Shown here: in pieces, positions 47,310 through 59,673 of the stretch
Position numbering within the stretch: the stretch's first letter is position 1
Layout: the number at the start of each line of letters is the position of its first letter
Assembly (NCBI RefSeq): GCF_001463745.1
Contig: NZ_BBWJ01000045.1
Coordinates: forward strand, 62,001-126,000
DNA: 64,000 nucleotides
Source: Aureimonas sp. AU22
GTDB lineage: Bacteria; Pseudomonadota; Alphaproteobacteria; Rhizobiales; Rhizobiaceae
Reading direction: 5' to 3'
Made by a program: the position numbers and the translations under genes
The notes under the pieces: generated by a model
What the model was told of the DNA's origin: nothing
The model's database searches: none
Seen by the model: the letters and a program-made list of their open reading frames with translations, nothing else

Positions 47310-47444
47310 CCCTTGACGCCCTCAATACGGCGGGCAAGTTTTGGGCAAGTATATGGACACGGCGTAGGCACGCAAGCGGCACACTGAAGCTTAACTAGAC
47401 ACAAGTTAAACGGAGCGCCTCATCCGAGATCAACCATATATGGG

Positions 47445-47771
47445 TTAATCCGCGCGGGGACGGTCCAGCAGTATCGTGACCTCGTCCGCGTTGGATAAGT
47501 TGAGGGAGCGACGGGCCCGCTCGTCGATCATATCACGCTCCAGCGTGCCATCGCTGAGCAACCGGACACGCGTTTCCAATGCCTCGCGGGTTTCGAGCAA
47601 CGCGGCGTACGCTGCCTGCTTTCGCACCAGATCCGCTTGCAACGCGACGCTCGCTTCGGTTCCGTAGCGCCCGCTCTGAGCATGGAACACGAAGTAGGCA
47701 AGGCAAGGCAGTGTGATGGCTGGCACCACGAGCTGCGATAGCCAGGATCGACGCTTCTGCTTCGTATGCAT
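47445..47771 (-). CDS. FtsB/DivIC-like septum formation initiator protein
   Basis: The 108-residue protein has a basic N-terminus and one membrane helix (about 12-32, LVVPAITLPCLAYFVFHA). A coiled coil follows (about 45-75, LQADLVRKQAAYAALLETRE), then RVRLLSDGTLERDMIDERAR, which matches the family. In E. coli FtsB bridges FtsQ and FtsL at the division site. The gene lies between eno and pdhA, the same place as in many Rhizobiales. The ATG at 47769-47771 was chosen, since upstream residues are glycine-rich and non-conserved. It has 112 bases between it and the eno stop, including the eno terminator. Confidence 0.83.
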   Translation of the reverse strand: MHTKQKRRSWLSQLVVPAITLPCLAYFVFHAQSGRYGTEASVALQADLVRKQAAYAALLETREALETRVRLLSDGTLERDMIDERARRSLNLSNADEVTILLDRPRAD

Positions 47772-47845
47772 GGATGGGCCTCCGGAATGCCCGATCCTAC
47801 CCACGCATCGATTTACAGCTCGTTAAGCCTGTTTCGCCTCGTGGC

Positions 47846-47872
47846 CAAAAAAAGGGCGCCGTAGCGCCCCTT
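47846..47872 (-). terminator. intrinsic terminator downstream of eno
   Basis: On the minus strand GGGCGC-TACG-GCGCCC forms a six-pair GC stem with a four-base loop, extended by G-T and two A-T pairs. A run of seven T follows. It begins 12 bases after the eno stop. Confidence 0.92.
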
Positions 47873-47883
47873 CTTCGGTTCGG

Positions 47884-49239
<1,356 letters not shown>

Positions 49240-50073
49240 TCAGAGGCCCTTGGCGACCGCGTCGAGATCGCGCAGGCGCTTCAGGAGTTCGGGCATGTCG
49301 TCGAGAGCGACCATGTTGGGGCCGTCGGAAGGGGCGTTGTCCGGGTCGTCGTGCGTCTCGATGAAGAGGCCGGCCACACCGACCGCGACGGCCGCGCGCG
49401 ACAGCGTCGCCACGAAGCGCCGCTCGCCGCCCGACGAGCCCCCCTGCCCGCCCGGCTGCTGCACGGAATGCGTGGCGTCGAAGATCACCGGCGCCCCCGT
49501 CTCAGCCATGATCGGCAGGGCGCGAAAGTCGCTGACCAGCGTGTTGTAGCCGAAGGAAGCGCCACGCTCGGTCAGGAGGACGTTGGCGTTGCCGCTCGCC
49601 GTCACCTTGTCGATGGCATGGCGCATGTCCCAGGGCGCGAGGAACTGACCCTTCTTGATGTTGACGACGCGCCCCGTGCGGGCGGCGGCCACGAGAAGGT
49701 CGGTCTGGCGCGACAGGAAGGCCGGGATCTGCAGGACGTCGCAAACCTCGCCCACCGGCTCGCACTGTTCGGCCGTGTGGACGTCCGTGAGGACCGCAAG
49801 GTCGAACTGCGCCTGGACCTCATCGAAGACCGGCAGCGCCCCGTCGAGACCGATGCCGCGACGGCCGTCGCCGCTGGTGCGGTTCGCCTTGTCGAAGCTG
49901 GCCTTGAAGACGTAGCCGATCCCAAGATCGCCCGTGATCCGCTTCATCCGCTCGGCGATCATCATCGCATGATCGCGGCTTTCCATCTGGCAGGGGCCGG
50001 CGATGAGGGAGAACGCCGTGCCCTGCGAGAACTCGGCGCCCCGAAGTCGGATGTTGGAGTTCGGAGCGGGCAT
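49240..50073 (-). CDS. kdsA: 3-deoxy-8-phosphooctulonate (KDO-8-P) synthase
   Basis: KdsA condenses phosphoenolpyruvate with arabinose-5-phosphate to give KDO-8-P for lipopolysaccharide inner core. The 277-residue TIM-barrel protein shows FSLIAGPCQMESRDHAMMIAE, VFKASFDKANRTSGDGRRGIG, LTDVHTAEQCEPV, NIKKGQFLAPWDM and LTERGASFGYNTLVSDFRAL. These are the conserved substrate-contact segments. DATHSVQQPGGQGG is the phosphate loop. It begins 20 bases after pyrG. Enolase downstream supplies one of its substrates, phosphoenolpyruvate. Confidence 0.98.
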   Translation of the reverse strand: MPAPNSNIRLRGAEFSQGTAFSLIAGPCQMESRDHAMMIAERMKRITGDLGIGYVFKASFDKANRTSGDGRRGIGLDGALPVFDEVQAQFDLAVLTDVHTAEQCEPVGEVCDVLQIPAFLSRQTDLLVAAARTGRVVNIKKGQFLAPWDMRHAIDKVTASGNANVLLTERGASFGYNTLVSDFRALPIMAETGAPVIFDATHSVQQPGGQGGSSGGERRFVATLSRAAVAVGVAGLFIETHDDPDNAPSDGPNMVALDDMPELLKRLRDLDAVAKGL

Positions 50074-50093
50074 GGATAGCCTTTCTGTGAGGG

Positions 50094-51830
<1,737 letters not shown>

Positions 51831-52478
51831 TCACTGGGCCGGCTGAGCAGGAGCCGCGGTCCCGGCAGGCGCGGCCTGATCCGACGTCGTGGCACCGGCC
51901 GGCGGCGTCTCGACAGGAGGGACCGTGGGAACGGCCGTCGACTGCGGAGCCTCCGGCGCCGGATTGGCGGGAACCTGAGGCGTGGCGGAAGCGCCAGTCG
52001 GAACGCCGTCCTGCGTCACCGGCGCAGCTGGCGTAGCGGCGGGAGCCGCCGTGTCAGGCGTCGTCGCCGATCCCGCCGGAGCGGAGGGCGTCGCGCCCGA
52101 CGGCACGTCCACCGGGGCGTTCCCCTGCGACTGCTGATCGTCCGGCAGGCCGCCGAGCTGATCGAGGAGCGAACCACCCGCAGCGCCACCGGCTGCCCCG
52201 CCTGCGGCCCCGCCAGTCTGCGAGGGCACGCGATCGAGAATGTCGAGACCGTCCGAACCGTATCGCGCCGTCAGCGCCAGGGCGAGCGACGTGATGAAGA
52301 AGCCGGTCGCGAGGATCGCCGTGGTGCGGGTCAGCACGTTGGCGGCGCCACGCGCCGTCATCAGCCCACCGCCGCCGCCGCCCATACCGAGCGCACCGCC
52401 TTCGGAGCGCTGGAGGAGCACGACGACCACGAGGGCCAGCACGATCAGGAGATGGATGACGATCAGAACGGTCTGCAT
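51831..52478 (-). CDS. secG: preprotein translocase subunit SecG with long low-complexity tail
   Basis: SecG is the small stimulatory subunit of the SecYEG channel. The first 75 residues are a normal SecG: one helix (TVLIVIHLLIVLALVVVVLL), the motif LLQRSEGGALGMGGGGGG, then a second helix ILATGFFITSLALALTA. The remaining 140 residues have a Gly/Ala repeat (GGAAGGAAGGAAGG) and then a Pro/Ala/Thr/Ser tail. The full 215 residues are about twice the usual length. Tails of this kind occur in other Rhizobiales, but this one is long. The ATG at 52476-52478 was chosen over one five codons upstream. tpiA ends 85 bases before the start on the same strand. Confidence 0.94.
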   Translation of the reverse strand: MQTVLIVIHLLIVLALVVVVLLQRSEGGALGMGGGGGGLMTARGAANVLTRTTAILATGFFITSLALALTARYGSDGLDILDRVPSQTGGAAGGAAGGAAGGSLLDQLGGLPDDQQSQGNAPVDVPSGATPSAPAGSATTPDTAAPAATPAAPVTQDGVPTGASATPQVPANPAPEAPQSTAVPTVPPVETPPAGATTSDQAAPAGTAAPAQPAQ

Positions 52479-52563
52479 GGCCTCGAGGCGCAATCCTTGG
52501 CAAGTTGCGCGTCTTCTATAGGAGGCTTTCGACTATTCCAACCGCTTTCGATCCCATTGCGAC

Positions 52564-53319
52564 CTAGCGTTGCGCGGCGCGGCAAATCGGCAGGAAATCC
52601 GCGGCCTTGAGGCTTGCGCCTCCGACCAGCGCGCCGTCGACGTCGTCCAGCGCGAGAAGCTCGGCCGCATTGGAGGGCTTTACCGAGCCCCCGTAGAGAA
52701 CGCGCATGGAAGCCGCGACGTCGGCTCCGAAACGCTCGGCAAGTTCCCGGCGGATGAAGGCATGGGTCTCGCCGACCTCTTTTACCGTCGGCGTTCGACC
52801 GGTGCCGATCGCCCACACCGGCTCATAGGCGACGACCGTGTTGGTCGCGGTGGTTCCGGCCGGAAGCGAACGCCGGATCTGATCGCCGAGAACGTCCAGC
52901 GTGCGTCCCGCGTTCTTTTCCGATTCGGTCTCGCCGATGCAGATCACCGCCACAAGGCCGGCCGCCCATGCTGCTTCGACCTTTGCAGCCACGAGTTCGC
53001 TCGCCTCGCCGTGGTCGGTCCGCCGCTCGGAATGACCGAGGATCACGTGGCTCGCACCGGCATCCCGCAGCATCTCCGCCGACACGTCGCCCGTATGCGC
53101 ACCGCTCGCTTTGGTGTGGGCGTCCTGTCCACCGATCGCGATCACGCCCTCTCCAACGGCAGCCGCCTGCGAGATCAAAACCGAGGGAGGACAGATCAGC
53201 ACCTCGATGCCGCCGGACTGCGTCGCCCGCAGCTCGTCCGCCATCGCCGCGAGTTCTGACAACGCCCCACGCGAGCCGTTCATCTTCCAGTTCCCGGCGA
53301 TCAGCGGTTTGCGGCTCAT
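52564..53319 (-). CDS. tpiA: triosephosphate isomerase
   Basis: TpiA interconverts glyceraldehyde-3-phosphate and dihydroxyacetone phosphate. The 251-residue protein begins [15 protein letters not shown] with catalytic Lys12, and has [15 protein letters not shown] with catalytic His. The catalytic Glu is in [17 protein letters not shown], and [16 protein letters not shown] binds phosphate. The ATG at 53317-53319 has AAGGAG at seven bases, which decides the start over longer forms. It is divergent from the ppiD-like gene with a 171-base spacer that should contain both promoters. secG follows on the same strand. Confidence 0.97.
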   Translation of the reverse strand: MSRKPLIAGNWKMNGSRGALSELAAMADELRATQSGGIEVLICPPSVLISQAAAVGEGVIAIGGQDAHTKASGAHTGDVSAEMLRDAGASHVILGHSERRTDHGEASELVAAKVEAAWAAGLVAVICIGETESEKNAGRTLDVLGDQIRRSLPAGTTATNTVVAYEPVWAIGTGRTPTVKEVGETHAFIRRELAERFGADVAASMRVLYGGSVKPSNAAELLALDDVDGALVGGASLKAADFLPICRAAQR

Positions 53320-53490
53320 GGTCGATCTCCTTCGATTCGGCTCGACGTTGCGCGCGGCCGATCTCCCAGCTGACGGTGCTACCGGCACGAGCGAGGCGAA
53401 ATCAAGCGGGCCACGATCGGTGCGGCGCTTTCCTTCGCTGGGCAAAATGCCTATTGCCCTCACGCAAAGAACGGAACCGGGAGACGGGTG

Positions 53491-55377
53491 ATGCTGAATC
53501 AGATGCGGCGCGGCGCGTCGAGCTGGGTGGCCAGGATCTTTCTGGGCGCGCTGGCCGTCAGCTTCGTCGGCTGGGGCGTCGCCGACGTGCTGCGCGGCAG
53601 CGACGGGGGCTCGACGGTCCTGAGCGCGGGTGACACGCGGGTCACTGTGCCTGAGTTCCAGCTCGCATACCGCCAGGGCTTGAGCCGCCTTTCGCAGCAG
53701 CTCCAGCGCCGTCCGAGCGCCGAGGAGGCCGAGGCGTTCGGCCTCGACCAGGCGATCCTGTCGCAGCTGACCGCAGGCGCGCTTCTCGACGAGCAGGCGC
53801 GGCGGCTCGGCGTCGGGTTGTCGGACGACGGTCTGATCCAGCTTATCCAGAACGAACCCGCCTTCAAGGACCAGTCTGGCAACTTCTCGCGCAACACGAT
53901 GCGGGCGGTGCTCGCCAACGCGCAGATCACCGAACAGTCGTATCTCGAAGACCTGCGCGGCAGCGCCACGCGAAACCAGCTGATCGCGCCGCTTTCGGAG
54001 GGCGCTTCCGTGCCGGCCGCGTTCATCGATGCGCTTGGCGCCTACAACGGCGAGCGGCGGACGGTGAACTTCGTGCGCCTCCAGCCCCCGGCCGTCGATA
54101 GCGTCGAGGAGCCGACGGACGAGGCCCTGGACGATTTCTATACGCAGGGGCAGGACGGGTATCGCGCTCCGGAATACCGTTCCTTCTCCTATCTATCGCT
54201 CTCGCCGGCAGCGCTGTCCGACCCTTCTGCGGTCACGGACGAGGCGGTCGCAACCTACTACGAAGCCAACCGCGCCCGGTACACGACGCCGGAGCGGCGG
54301 CAGGTTCGCCAGATCGTCTTCGCCGATCGCGCTTCCGCCGACCGCGCGGCGCAGGCGCTCGCATCCGGTACGAGCTTTGCCGACGCGGCGGCAGCCGAAG
54401 GGCGGCAGGTTGCCGATCTCGGGCTCATCGCGCGTTCGGCCATCCCCAACGCGACGCTCGCCGATGCCGCGTTCTCGGCGGCACCGAACGTTCCGAGCGC
54501 CGTCGTCGACGGGCCATTCGGTCCCGTCATCATGCTGGTCGAACAGGTCGTGCCGGAGGTCGTGCGCTCGCTGGACGACGTGCGCGCCGAGGCGCGCGAT
54601 TCCGTCGCCCTCGACGCCGCGAACACCAAGGTGACGCAGGCCTACAACGCGATCTCCGACGCGATGCTGAGCGGCGCGCCGCTCGCCGAAGCCGCTCAGC
54701 AGGCAGGCTTCACGCTGCAGAACGTCGAGCCGGTGGACGCATCCGGCAACCGGCAGGACGAGACTGCCATCGCCGACCTTCCGGCCAAGGCTCAGCTACT
54801 TGCCACGGTCTTCGCTGCCCAGCCGGGCACCGCGCCGCAGCCGGTCAACTACGGCGGCAGCAACTATGTGTTCTTCGAGCTTGGCGACGTGATCCCGGCC
54901 CGCGACCGCCCGCTTGCCGAGGTGCGCGACCGCGTGGTGGCCGATTGGAAAGTGGACGAGGCGGAACGCCTGATGACCGAGCGTGCGGAGGCTCTGGCCG
55001 AGCGCGTGCGCGGCGGCGAGCCTCTCGCCGAAATGGCTGTGAAGGAAGGGCTGACGGTGGAGACCGCAGTCTCGATCACTCGCGAAAGCGGGCGATCCGA
55101 AATCGGCGAAGCCGCCACGCGCGCGGCCTTTTCCGGACCGCAGGGCACGGTTTCCGAAGCGCCGGCACTCGAATCGGGACAGGCGGTGGTGCTCCAGGTG
55201 GCCGAGGTCGCCGATGCGGCCGACCCGGCGTCCAACGTGCCTGCCGCGGCGCGCCAGAACCTCGACGAGACCATGCGCGAAGACCTCTTCCAGAGCTATG
55301 TCGCCTATCTCCAGGGCTCGATCCCGGTGTCGCTCAACAACGCTGCGATGAACCAGGCCAAGGTCGCGGTTCGATGA
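53491..55377 (+). CDS. periplasmic peptidyl-prolyl isomerase PpiD-like (SurA_N/parvulin)
   Basis: The 628-residue protein is anchored by one N-terminal helix (about 14-33, [20 protein letters not shown]) with its body in the periplasm. A SurA-N/PpiD chaperone segment comes next (about 40-190, [20 protein letters not shown]). One parvulin-like PPIC domain (about 265-350) contains [20 protein letters not shown] and [19 protein letters not shown]. The C-terminal half is repetitive and helical. PpiD helps folding of proteins leaving SecYEG. The ATG at 53491 fits the GGGAGA ribosome site with six bases; a GTG directly before it is also in frame. The trpD ATG overlaps its stop (ATGA). Confidence 0.92.
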   Translation: MLNQMRRGASSWVARIFLGALAVSFVGWGVADVLRGSDGGSTVLSAGDTRVTVPEFQLAYRQGLSRLSQQLQRRPSAEEAEAFGLDQAILSQLTAGALLDEQARRLGVGLSDDGLIQLIQNEPAFKDQSGNFSRNTMRAVLANAQITEQSYLEDLRGSATRNQLIAPLSEGASVPAAFIDALGAYNGERRTVNFVRLQPPAVDSVEEPTDEALDDFYTQGQDGYRAPEYRSFSYLSLSPAALSDPSAVTDEAVATYYEANRARYTTPERRQVRQIVFADRASADRAAQALASGTSFADAAAAEGRQVADLGLIARSAIPNATLADAAFSAAPNVPSAVVDGPFGPVIMLVEQVVPEVVRSLDDVRAEARDSVALDAANTKVTQAYNAISDAMLSGAPLAEAAQQAGFTLQNVEPVDASGNRQDETAIADLPAKAQLLATVFAAQPGTAPQPVNYGGSNYVFFELGDVIPARDRPLAEVRDRVVADWKVDEAERLMTERAEALAERVRGGEPLAEMAVKEGLTVETAVSITRESGRSEIGEAATRAAFSGPQGTVSEAPALESGQAVVLQVAEVADAADPASNVPAAARQNLDETMREDLFQSYVAYLQGSIPVSLNNAAMNQAKVAVR

Positions 55378-56399
55378 GCGCAGGCCTCAAGCCGCTGATC
55401 GGCAAGGTCGCGGCGGGGCGGCCGCTGAGCCGCGACGAGGCTCGCGAGGCGTTCGGGATCCTCATGTCCGGCGAGGCGACGCCGTCTCAGATCGGCGGCT
55501 TCCTCATGGCGCTGCGCGTGCGCGGCGAGGCGGTGGACGAGATTGCGGGGGCCGTCGACGTCATGCGTGCCAACATGGCACGCGTGCGGGCGCCCGACGA
55601 CGCCGTCGATATCGTCGGCACGGGCGGCGACCATGCCGGCACCTACAACGTATCCACCTGCTCCGCCTTCGTGGTCGCGGGCTGCGGCGTGCCGGTCGCC
55701 AAGCATGGCAACCGCGCCCTGTCCTCGCGCTCTGGCTCGGCCGACGTCCTGGCGGCTCTCGGCGTCGACGTCGACCTGAGGCCAGACCAGATCTCAGACG
55801 TCATCGCCCGGTGCGGGATCGGCTTCATGTTCGCGCCCACACATCACGCGGCGATGCGGTTCGTCGGTCCGTCGCGCGTCGAACTGGGAACGCGCACGAT
55901 CTTCAACATGCTGGGTCCGCTGGCCAATCCCGCAGGCGTTCGTCGCCTCCTCGTCGGCGTCTACGCCGCCGAATGGGTCCGGCCGATCGCAGAGGCGCTA
56001 CTGGCACTCGGCACGGAGGCGGCGTGGATCGTCCACGGCGACGGGCTGGACGAAATCACGAACTGCGGGCCGACGGTCGTATCCGAGATACGGGACGGCG
56101 CCATTCGCGACTTCCTCGTCGAGCCCCAGGCCTACGGCTTCCCGTGCCGTCGTCTGGAGGAGATCGTCGGCGGCGATGCGTCGGAGAACGCGAGGGCGCT
56201 GAGATCGGTCCTCGCAGACGAGCCGAGTGCTTATCGCGACATCGTGCTTCTCAACGCGGGTGCCGCCCTTGTCGTGGCGGGACGGACAGTCGATCTTGCC
56301 GAGGGGATCGCCCAGGCGACCGAGGCGCTGCGAGATGGGCGCGCCCGTGCGGCGCTCGACCGCCTCGTCGCGGCGACGGCGCAAACCGAAGGGGCTTGA
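55374..56399 (+). CDS. trpD: anthranilate phosphoribosyltransferase
   Basis: TrpD joins anthranilate to PRPP in tryptophan synthesis. The 341-residue protein has the PRPP loop [60 protein letters not shown] and [17 protein letters not shown] follow, which are the anthranilate-binding and metal regions. The start overlaps the ppiD-like stop by four bases (ATGA), so translation is coupled. trpC follows after three bases. The upstream members of the pathway (trpE/trpG) are not in this window, so trp genes are split in this genome. Confidence 0.97.
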   Translation: MSAGLKPLIGKVAAGRPLSRDEAREAFGILMSGEATPSQIGGFLMALRVRGEAVDEIAGAVDVMRANMARVRAPDDAVDIVGTGGDHAGTYNVSTCSAFVVAGCGVPVAKHGNRALSSRSGSADVLAALGVDVDLRPDQISDVIARCGIGFMFAPTHHAAMRFVGPSRVELGTRTIFNMLGPLANPAGVRRLLVGVYAAEWVRPIAEALLALGTEAAWIVHGDGLDEITNCGPTVVSEIRDGAIRDFLVEPQAYGFPCRRLEEIVGGDASENARALRSVLADEPSAYRDIVLLNAGAALVVAGRTVDLAEGIAQATEALRDGRARAALDRLVAATAQTEGA

Positions 56400-56402
56400 G
56401 AC

Positions 56403-57212
56403 ATGTCCGACATCCTGTCGAAGATCGAAGCCTACAAGCGGGAGGAGATCGCACAGGCCAAGGCGACGGTTTCCGCTTCATCGCTGCGGGAGCGCATCGC
56501 CGATGCCGGCGCGCCCCGGGATTTCATCAGCGCCCTCGCCCGCAAGCATGATGAGGGCGGCTTCGCGCTGATCGCGGAGGTGAAGAAGGCCAGTCCGTCC
56601 AAGGGGCTGATCCGCGCCGATTTCGAGCCCGCTTCGCTGGCGCGGGCCTACGAGCGCGGTGGTGCTGCATGCCTCAGCGTCCTCACGGACACGCCGTCCT
56701 TCCAGGGCGCCCCTGAGTTCCTGTCCCAGGCTCGCGCGGCGACCAACCTCCCCGCTTTGCGCAAGGACTTCCTGTTCGACACCTACCAGGTGCTGGAAGC
56801 CCGCGCCTGGGGAGCGGACGCTATCCTCGTCATCATGGCATCGGTGGATGACGCCCTGGCCGCCGATCTCGAGGCAGCCGCGCATGATCTCGGAATGGCT
56901 GCCCTGATCGAAGTCCACGATGAAGCCGAAATGGAGCGGGCGCTGAAGCTCCACTCGCCTCTCGTCGGCGTCAACAACCGCAATCTGCGCACCTTCGCAG
57001 TCGACCTCGCCGTAAGCGAGCGCCTCGCCACCATGGCCGGGCCGAATCGCATCCTCGTCGGGGAAAGCGGGATCGGCAGTCACGCCGATTGCCTGCGCCT
57101 CGCCCGTTCAGGCATCTCGACCTTTCTGATCGGGGAGAGCCTCATGCGGCAGGCCGACGTGGAAACCGCGACGCGCATGCTTCTGACCGGCGGAACGGCG
57201 GCGATCGCATGA
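56403..57212 (+). CDS. trpC: indole-3-glycerol phosphate synthase
   Basis: TrpC closes the indole ring in tryptophan synthesis. The 269-residue TIM-barrel protein has [21 protein letters not shown] (catalytic Lys), the substrate loop [17 protein letters not shown], and [21 protein letters not shown] with a second Lys. [16 protein letters not shown] carries the Asn pair. VGESGIGSH and LIGESLMR bind phosphate. No fused TrpF domain is present. It begins three bases after trpD and overlaps moaC by four bases (ATGA). The trpDC pair next to molybdenum-cofactor genes is a common arrangement in Rhizobiales. Confidence 0.97.
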   Translation: MSDILSKIEAYKREEIAQAKATVSASSLRERIADAGAPRDFISALARKHDEGGFALIAEVKKASPSKGLIRADFEPASLARAYERGGAACLSVLTDTPSFQGAPEFLSQARAATNLPALRKDFLFDTYQVLEARAWGADAILVIMASVDDALAADLEAAAHDLGMAALIEVHDEAEMERALKLHSPLVGVNNRNLRTFAVDLAVSERLATMAGPNRILVGESGIGSHADCLRLARSGISTFLIGESLMRQADVETATRMLLTGGTAAIA

Positions 57213-57691
57213 GCGGCGAACGCCTTACCCATCTCGACGATGCCGGCAACGCGGCCATGGTCGATGTCGGTGAGAAGCTTGTCACCGTGCGCCAGGCCTC
57301 TGCCGAAGGTCTCGTGCTGATGGCGCCGGAAACGCTGGAGATGATCCGCAGCGGTGCCGCGAAGAAGGGCGATGTGATCTCGATCGCTCGTATCGCCGGG
57401 ATCATGGCAGCCAAGCGGACGCACGAGCTGATCCCGCTTTGCCACCCGTTGCTTCTCGAAAAGGTCGCCGTCGATCTGGAGATCGAGCCTGCTCTTCCCG
57501 GCATCCGGGTGACGGCGACGGCGCGTGTTTCGGGGAAGACGGGCATCGAGATGGAGGCCCTCACGGCAGTGTCCGTCGCATGCCTGACGATCTACGACAT
57601 GGCCAAGGCGGTTGATCGCGGCATGTCGATCAGCGGCATCCGTCTCGTCACGAAATCCGGCGGCCGCTCGGGCGACTGGTCGGCGAAATGA
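57209..57691 (+). CDS. moaC: cyclic pyranopterin monophosphate synthase MoaC
   Basis: MoaC acts with MoaA in the first step of molybdopterin synthesis. The 160-residue protein shows [40 protein letters not shown] and [20 protein letters not shown], then [21 protein letters not shown]. Together these cover the known MoaC active-site segments, including the conserved Lys in the last one. The length is usual. Its ATG overlaps the trpC stop, and its stop overlaps the moeA ATG, both as ATGA. moaA is not adjacent. Confidence 0.97.
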   Translation: MSGERLTHLDDAGNAAMVDVGEKLVTVRQASAEGLVLMAPETLEMIRSGAAKKGDVISIARIAGIMAAKRTHELIPLCHPLLLEKVAVDLEIEPALPGIRVTATARVSGKTGIEMEALTAVSVACLTIYDMAKAVDRGMSISGIRLVTKSGGRSGDWSAK

Positions 57692-58908
57692 CGCTCGTCC
57701 CATTCGAGGACGCGCTCGATCGGCTCCTCCGCGACGCCGACCCGGTGGCCGATACGGAAACCGTCGCGCTTTCCGATGCGTTCGGGCGCATCCTGGCCGA
57801 GGATCTCGTCGCCCGTCGTACCCAGCCCGCCTTCGACGCTTCCGCCATGGACGGATACGCCCTTCGCGCGGCGGACATCGCGGTCGTTCCCTGCGAGCTC
57901 GCGATCGTCGGCGAGTCGGCTGCGGGGCATGCGTTCGACGGTGTCGTTCCGCCGGAAAGCGCCGTGCGTATCTTCACAGGGGCCCCCTTGCCCGCCGGCG
58001 CCGACGCCGTGGTGATCCAGGAGGATACCGAGCGATCGGCGGAGGGTCGCGTTCGCATCATGGCTGCCGCGGCGCCCGGTTCGAATATCCGCCGAGCCGG
58101 AAACGACTTCGCCGAGGGCGACAGGCTGCTTCAAGCGGGCACGCGCCTCGGCCCTGCCGCCTGTGCACTTGTGGCCAGCGCCGGCCACGGTTCCCTGACG
58201 GTTCGAAGGCGTGTCCGGGTCGCGATCGCGGCTACCGGCGATGAGCTCGTAGCTCCAGGAACGATGCCGGGTCCGTCCCAGACCGTCGCGTCCAACAGCC
58301 TCGCCATAGCCATGATCGTGCGCGCCATTGGCGGACACGTCATCGATCTCGGGATCATCCCGGACCGCCGGGCCGATCTGGCCGCTGCGTTCCAAAGGGC
58401 GCAGACGGAGAACGCCGACGTGCTGGTGACGATCGGGGGCGCATCGGTGGGCGATCACGATCTGGTCGGCCCCACCCTGCAATCGGAGGGCGCCAGACTC
58501 GACTTCTGGAAGGTGGCCATGCGACCGGGCAAGCCGCTGATGGCGGGAACGCTCGGTCCCATGCGGATCCTGGGACTGCCGGGCAACCCGGCTTCCAGCT
58601 TGGCGACGAGCGAACTCTTCCTGCGGCCACTCGTCGAACGACTGTCCGGCGCGCCTGCCGGCAGATGGCGGCGCAAGGGCATGCTCGGAACAGACGTCAA
58701 GGCGAACGATAGGCGCACCGACTTCCTGCGCGCCCGCCTCCGTGCCGGTCCCGAGGGCGCGCCTGCAGTCATCATACCGATCGATCGCCAGGACTCTTCG
58801 CTTCTGACCGTCTTTGCGGATGCCGACGTACTTCTGATCCGCCCCGCACACGCCCCGCCCGGGTCAACGGGCGAAGAATGCGAGTATGTGCTTCTGACGA
58901 AAGGATGA
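57688..58908 (+). CDS. moeA: molybdopterin molybdenumtransferase MoeA
   Basis: MoeA inserts molybdate into adenylylated molybdopterin. The 406-residue protein has domain I with [17 protein letters not shown], domain II with [18 protein letters not shown], and the catalytic domain III with [34 protein letters not shown] and [18 protein letters not shown] lie in that domain, and [20 protein letters not shown] binds the pterin. Domain IV ends the chain. The length is normal. It overlaps moaC by four bases. Its stop lies eight bases before a perfect SOS-box half-site, so the lexA control region begins at once after it. Confidence 0.97.
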   Translation: MTLVPFEDALDRLLRDADPVADTETVALSDAFGRILAEDLVARRTQPAFDASAMDGYALRAADIAVVPCELAIVGESAAGHAFDGVVPPESAVRIFTGAPLPAGADAVVIQEDTERSAEGRVRIMAAAAPGSNIRRAGNDFAEGDRLLQAGTRLGPAACALVASAGHGSLTVRRRVRVAIAATGDELVAPGTMPGPSQTVASNSLAIAMIVRAIGGHVIDLGIIPDRRADLAAAFQRAQTENADVLVTIGGASVGDHDLVGPTLQSEGARLDFWKVAMRPGKPLMAGTLGPMRILGLPGNPASSLATSELFLRPLVERLSGAPAGRWRRKGMLGTDVKANDRRTDFLRARLRAGPEGAPAVIIPIDRQDSSLLTVFADADVLLIRPAHAPPGSTGEECEYVLLTKG

Positions 58909-58916
58909 TCCTTGCA

Positions 58917-58931
58917 GAACACAAGCGGAAC
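58917..58931 (+). promoter_or_regulatory. LexA binding site (alphaproteobacterial SOS box) upstream of lexA
   Basis: GAAC-ACAAGCG-GAAC fits exactly the GAAC-N7-GAAC (GTTC-N7-GTTC) direct repeat bound by alphaproteobacterial LexA. It ends 39 bases before the lexA start, as expected for autoregulation. Confidence 0.85.
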
Positions 58932-58941
58932 AGCTACGTTT

Positions 58942-58956
58942 GTTCAGGTTTTGTTT
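58942..58956 (+). promoter_or_regulatory. second SOS-box-like site upstream of lexA
   Basis: GTTC-AGGTTTT-GTTT differs from GTTC-N7-GTTC by one base. It is ten bases after the first site, in the opposite half-site orientation, and 14 bases before the ATG. It may be a second, weaker operator. Confidence 0.5.
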
Positions 58957-58970
58957 CAAGGATTCTCCCC

Positions 58971-59657
58971 ATGCTGACCCGCAAGCAGCACGACCTCCTG
59001 ATGTTCATTCACGAGCGGTTGCAATCGGTCGGCGTGCCGCCGTCGTTCGACGAGATGAAGGATGCGCTGGACCTGCGTTCCAAGTCCGGCATCCACCGCC
59101 TAATCACGGCGCTCGAAGAGCGCGGCTTCATCCGCCGGCTTCCCAACCGCGCGCGTGCCCTCGAAGTGGTGAAGCTGCCGGAGTCGGCTGGAAAACCGGC
59201 GAACGCGGCTCCCCTGCCGCTCCCGTCCAATGTCGAGCCGTTGTTCAAGACGCCGCGCGCTGTGGAACGCGATATATCCTCCGTACCGGTGATGGGCCGG
59301 ATCGCGGCAGGCGTCCCAATCTCCGCGATCCAGCAGAACACGCATGACATCGTCGTCCCGCCCGAGATGCTCGGCCCGGGCGAGCACTACGCTTTGGAGG
59401 TCAAGGGCGACTCGATGATCGAGGCGGGCATTCTCGACGGCGACACGGTGGTGATCCAGCGAGCCGAATCGGCGAGCGCCGGCGAGATCGTCGTGGCGCT
59501 GGTGGACGATGAGGAAGCGACGCTGAAGCGCTTTCGACGCAAGGGCGGAATGGTGGCCCTGGAAGCCGCCAATCCAGCCTATGAAACGCGTTTGCTCGGC
59601 GCGGACCGCGTCAAGGTTCAGGGGAAGCTTGTCGGGCTGATCCGGCGCTACCACTAG
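58971..59657 (+). CDS. lexA: LexA repressor
   Basis: LexA represses SOS genes and cleaves itself with RecA-ssDNA after damage. The 228-residue protein has a winged helix DNA-binding domain (1-65) with [21 protein letters not shown] linker (about 70-100) and the S24 autoprotease domain follow. The cleavage bond is Ala113-Gly114 in GRIAAGVPI, the nucleophile Ser148 in [10 protein letters not shown], and the general base Lys186 in EATLKRF. The start is ATG 58971, giving the family start [15 protein letters not shown]. Two SOS-box-like sites precede it. The gene converges with comEC (16-base gap). Confidence 0.97.
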   Translation: MLTRKQHDLLMFIHERLQSVGVPPSFDEMKDALDLRSKSGIHRLITALEERGFIRRLPNRARALEVVKLPESAGKPANAAPLPLPSNVEPLFKTPRAVERDISSVPVMGRIAAGVPISAIQQNTHDIVVPPEMLGPGEHYALEVKGDSMIEAGILDGDTVVIQRAESASAGEIVVALVDDEEATLKRFRRKGGMVALEAANPAYETRLLGADRVKVQGKLVGLIRRYH

Positions 59658-59673
59658 GCGTTCCGGGGCTCGC

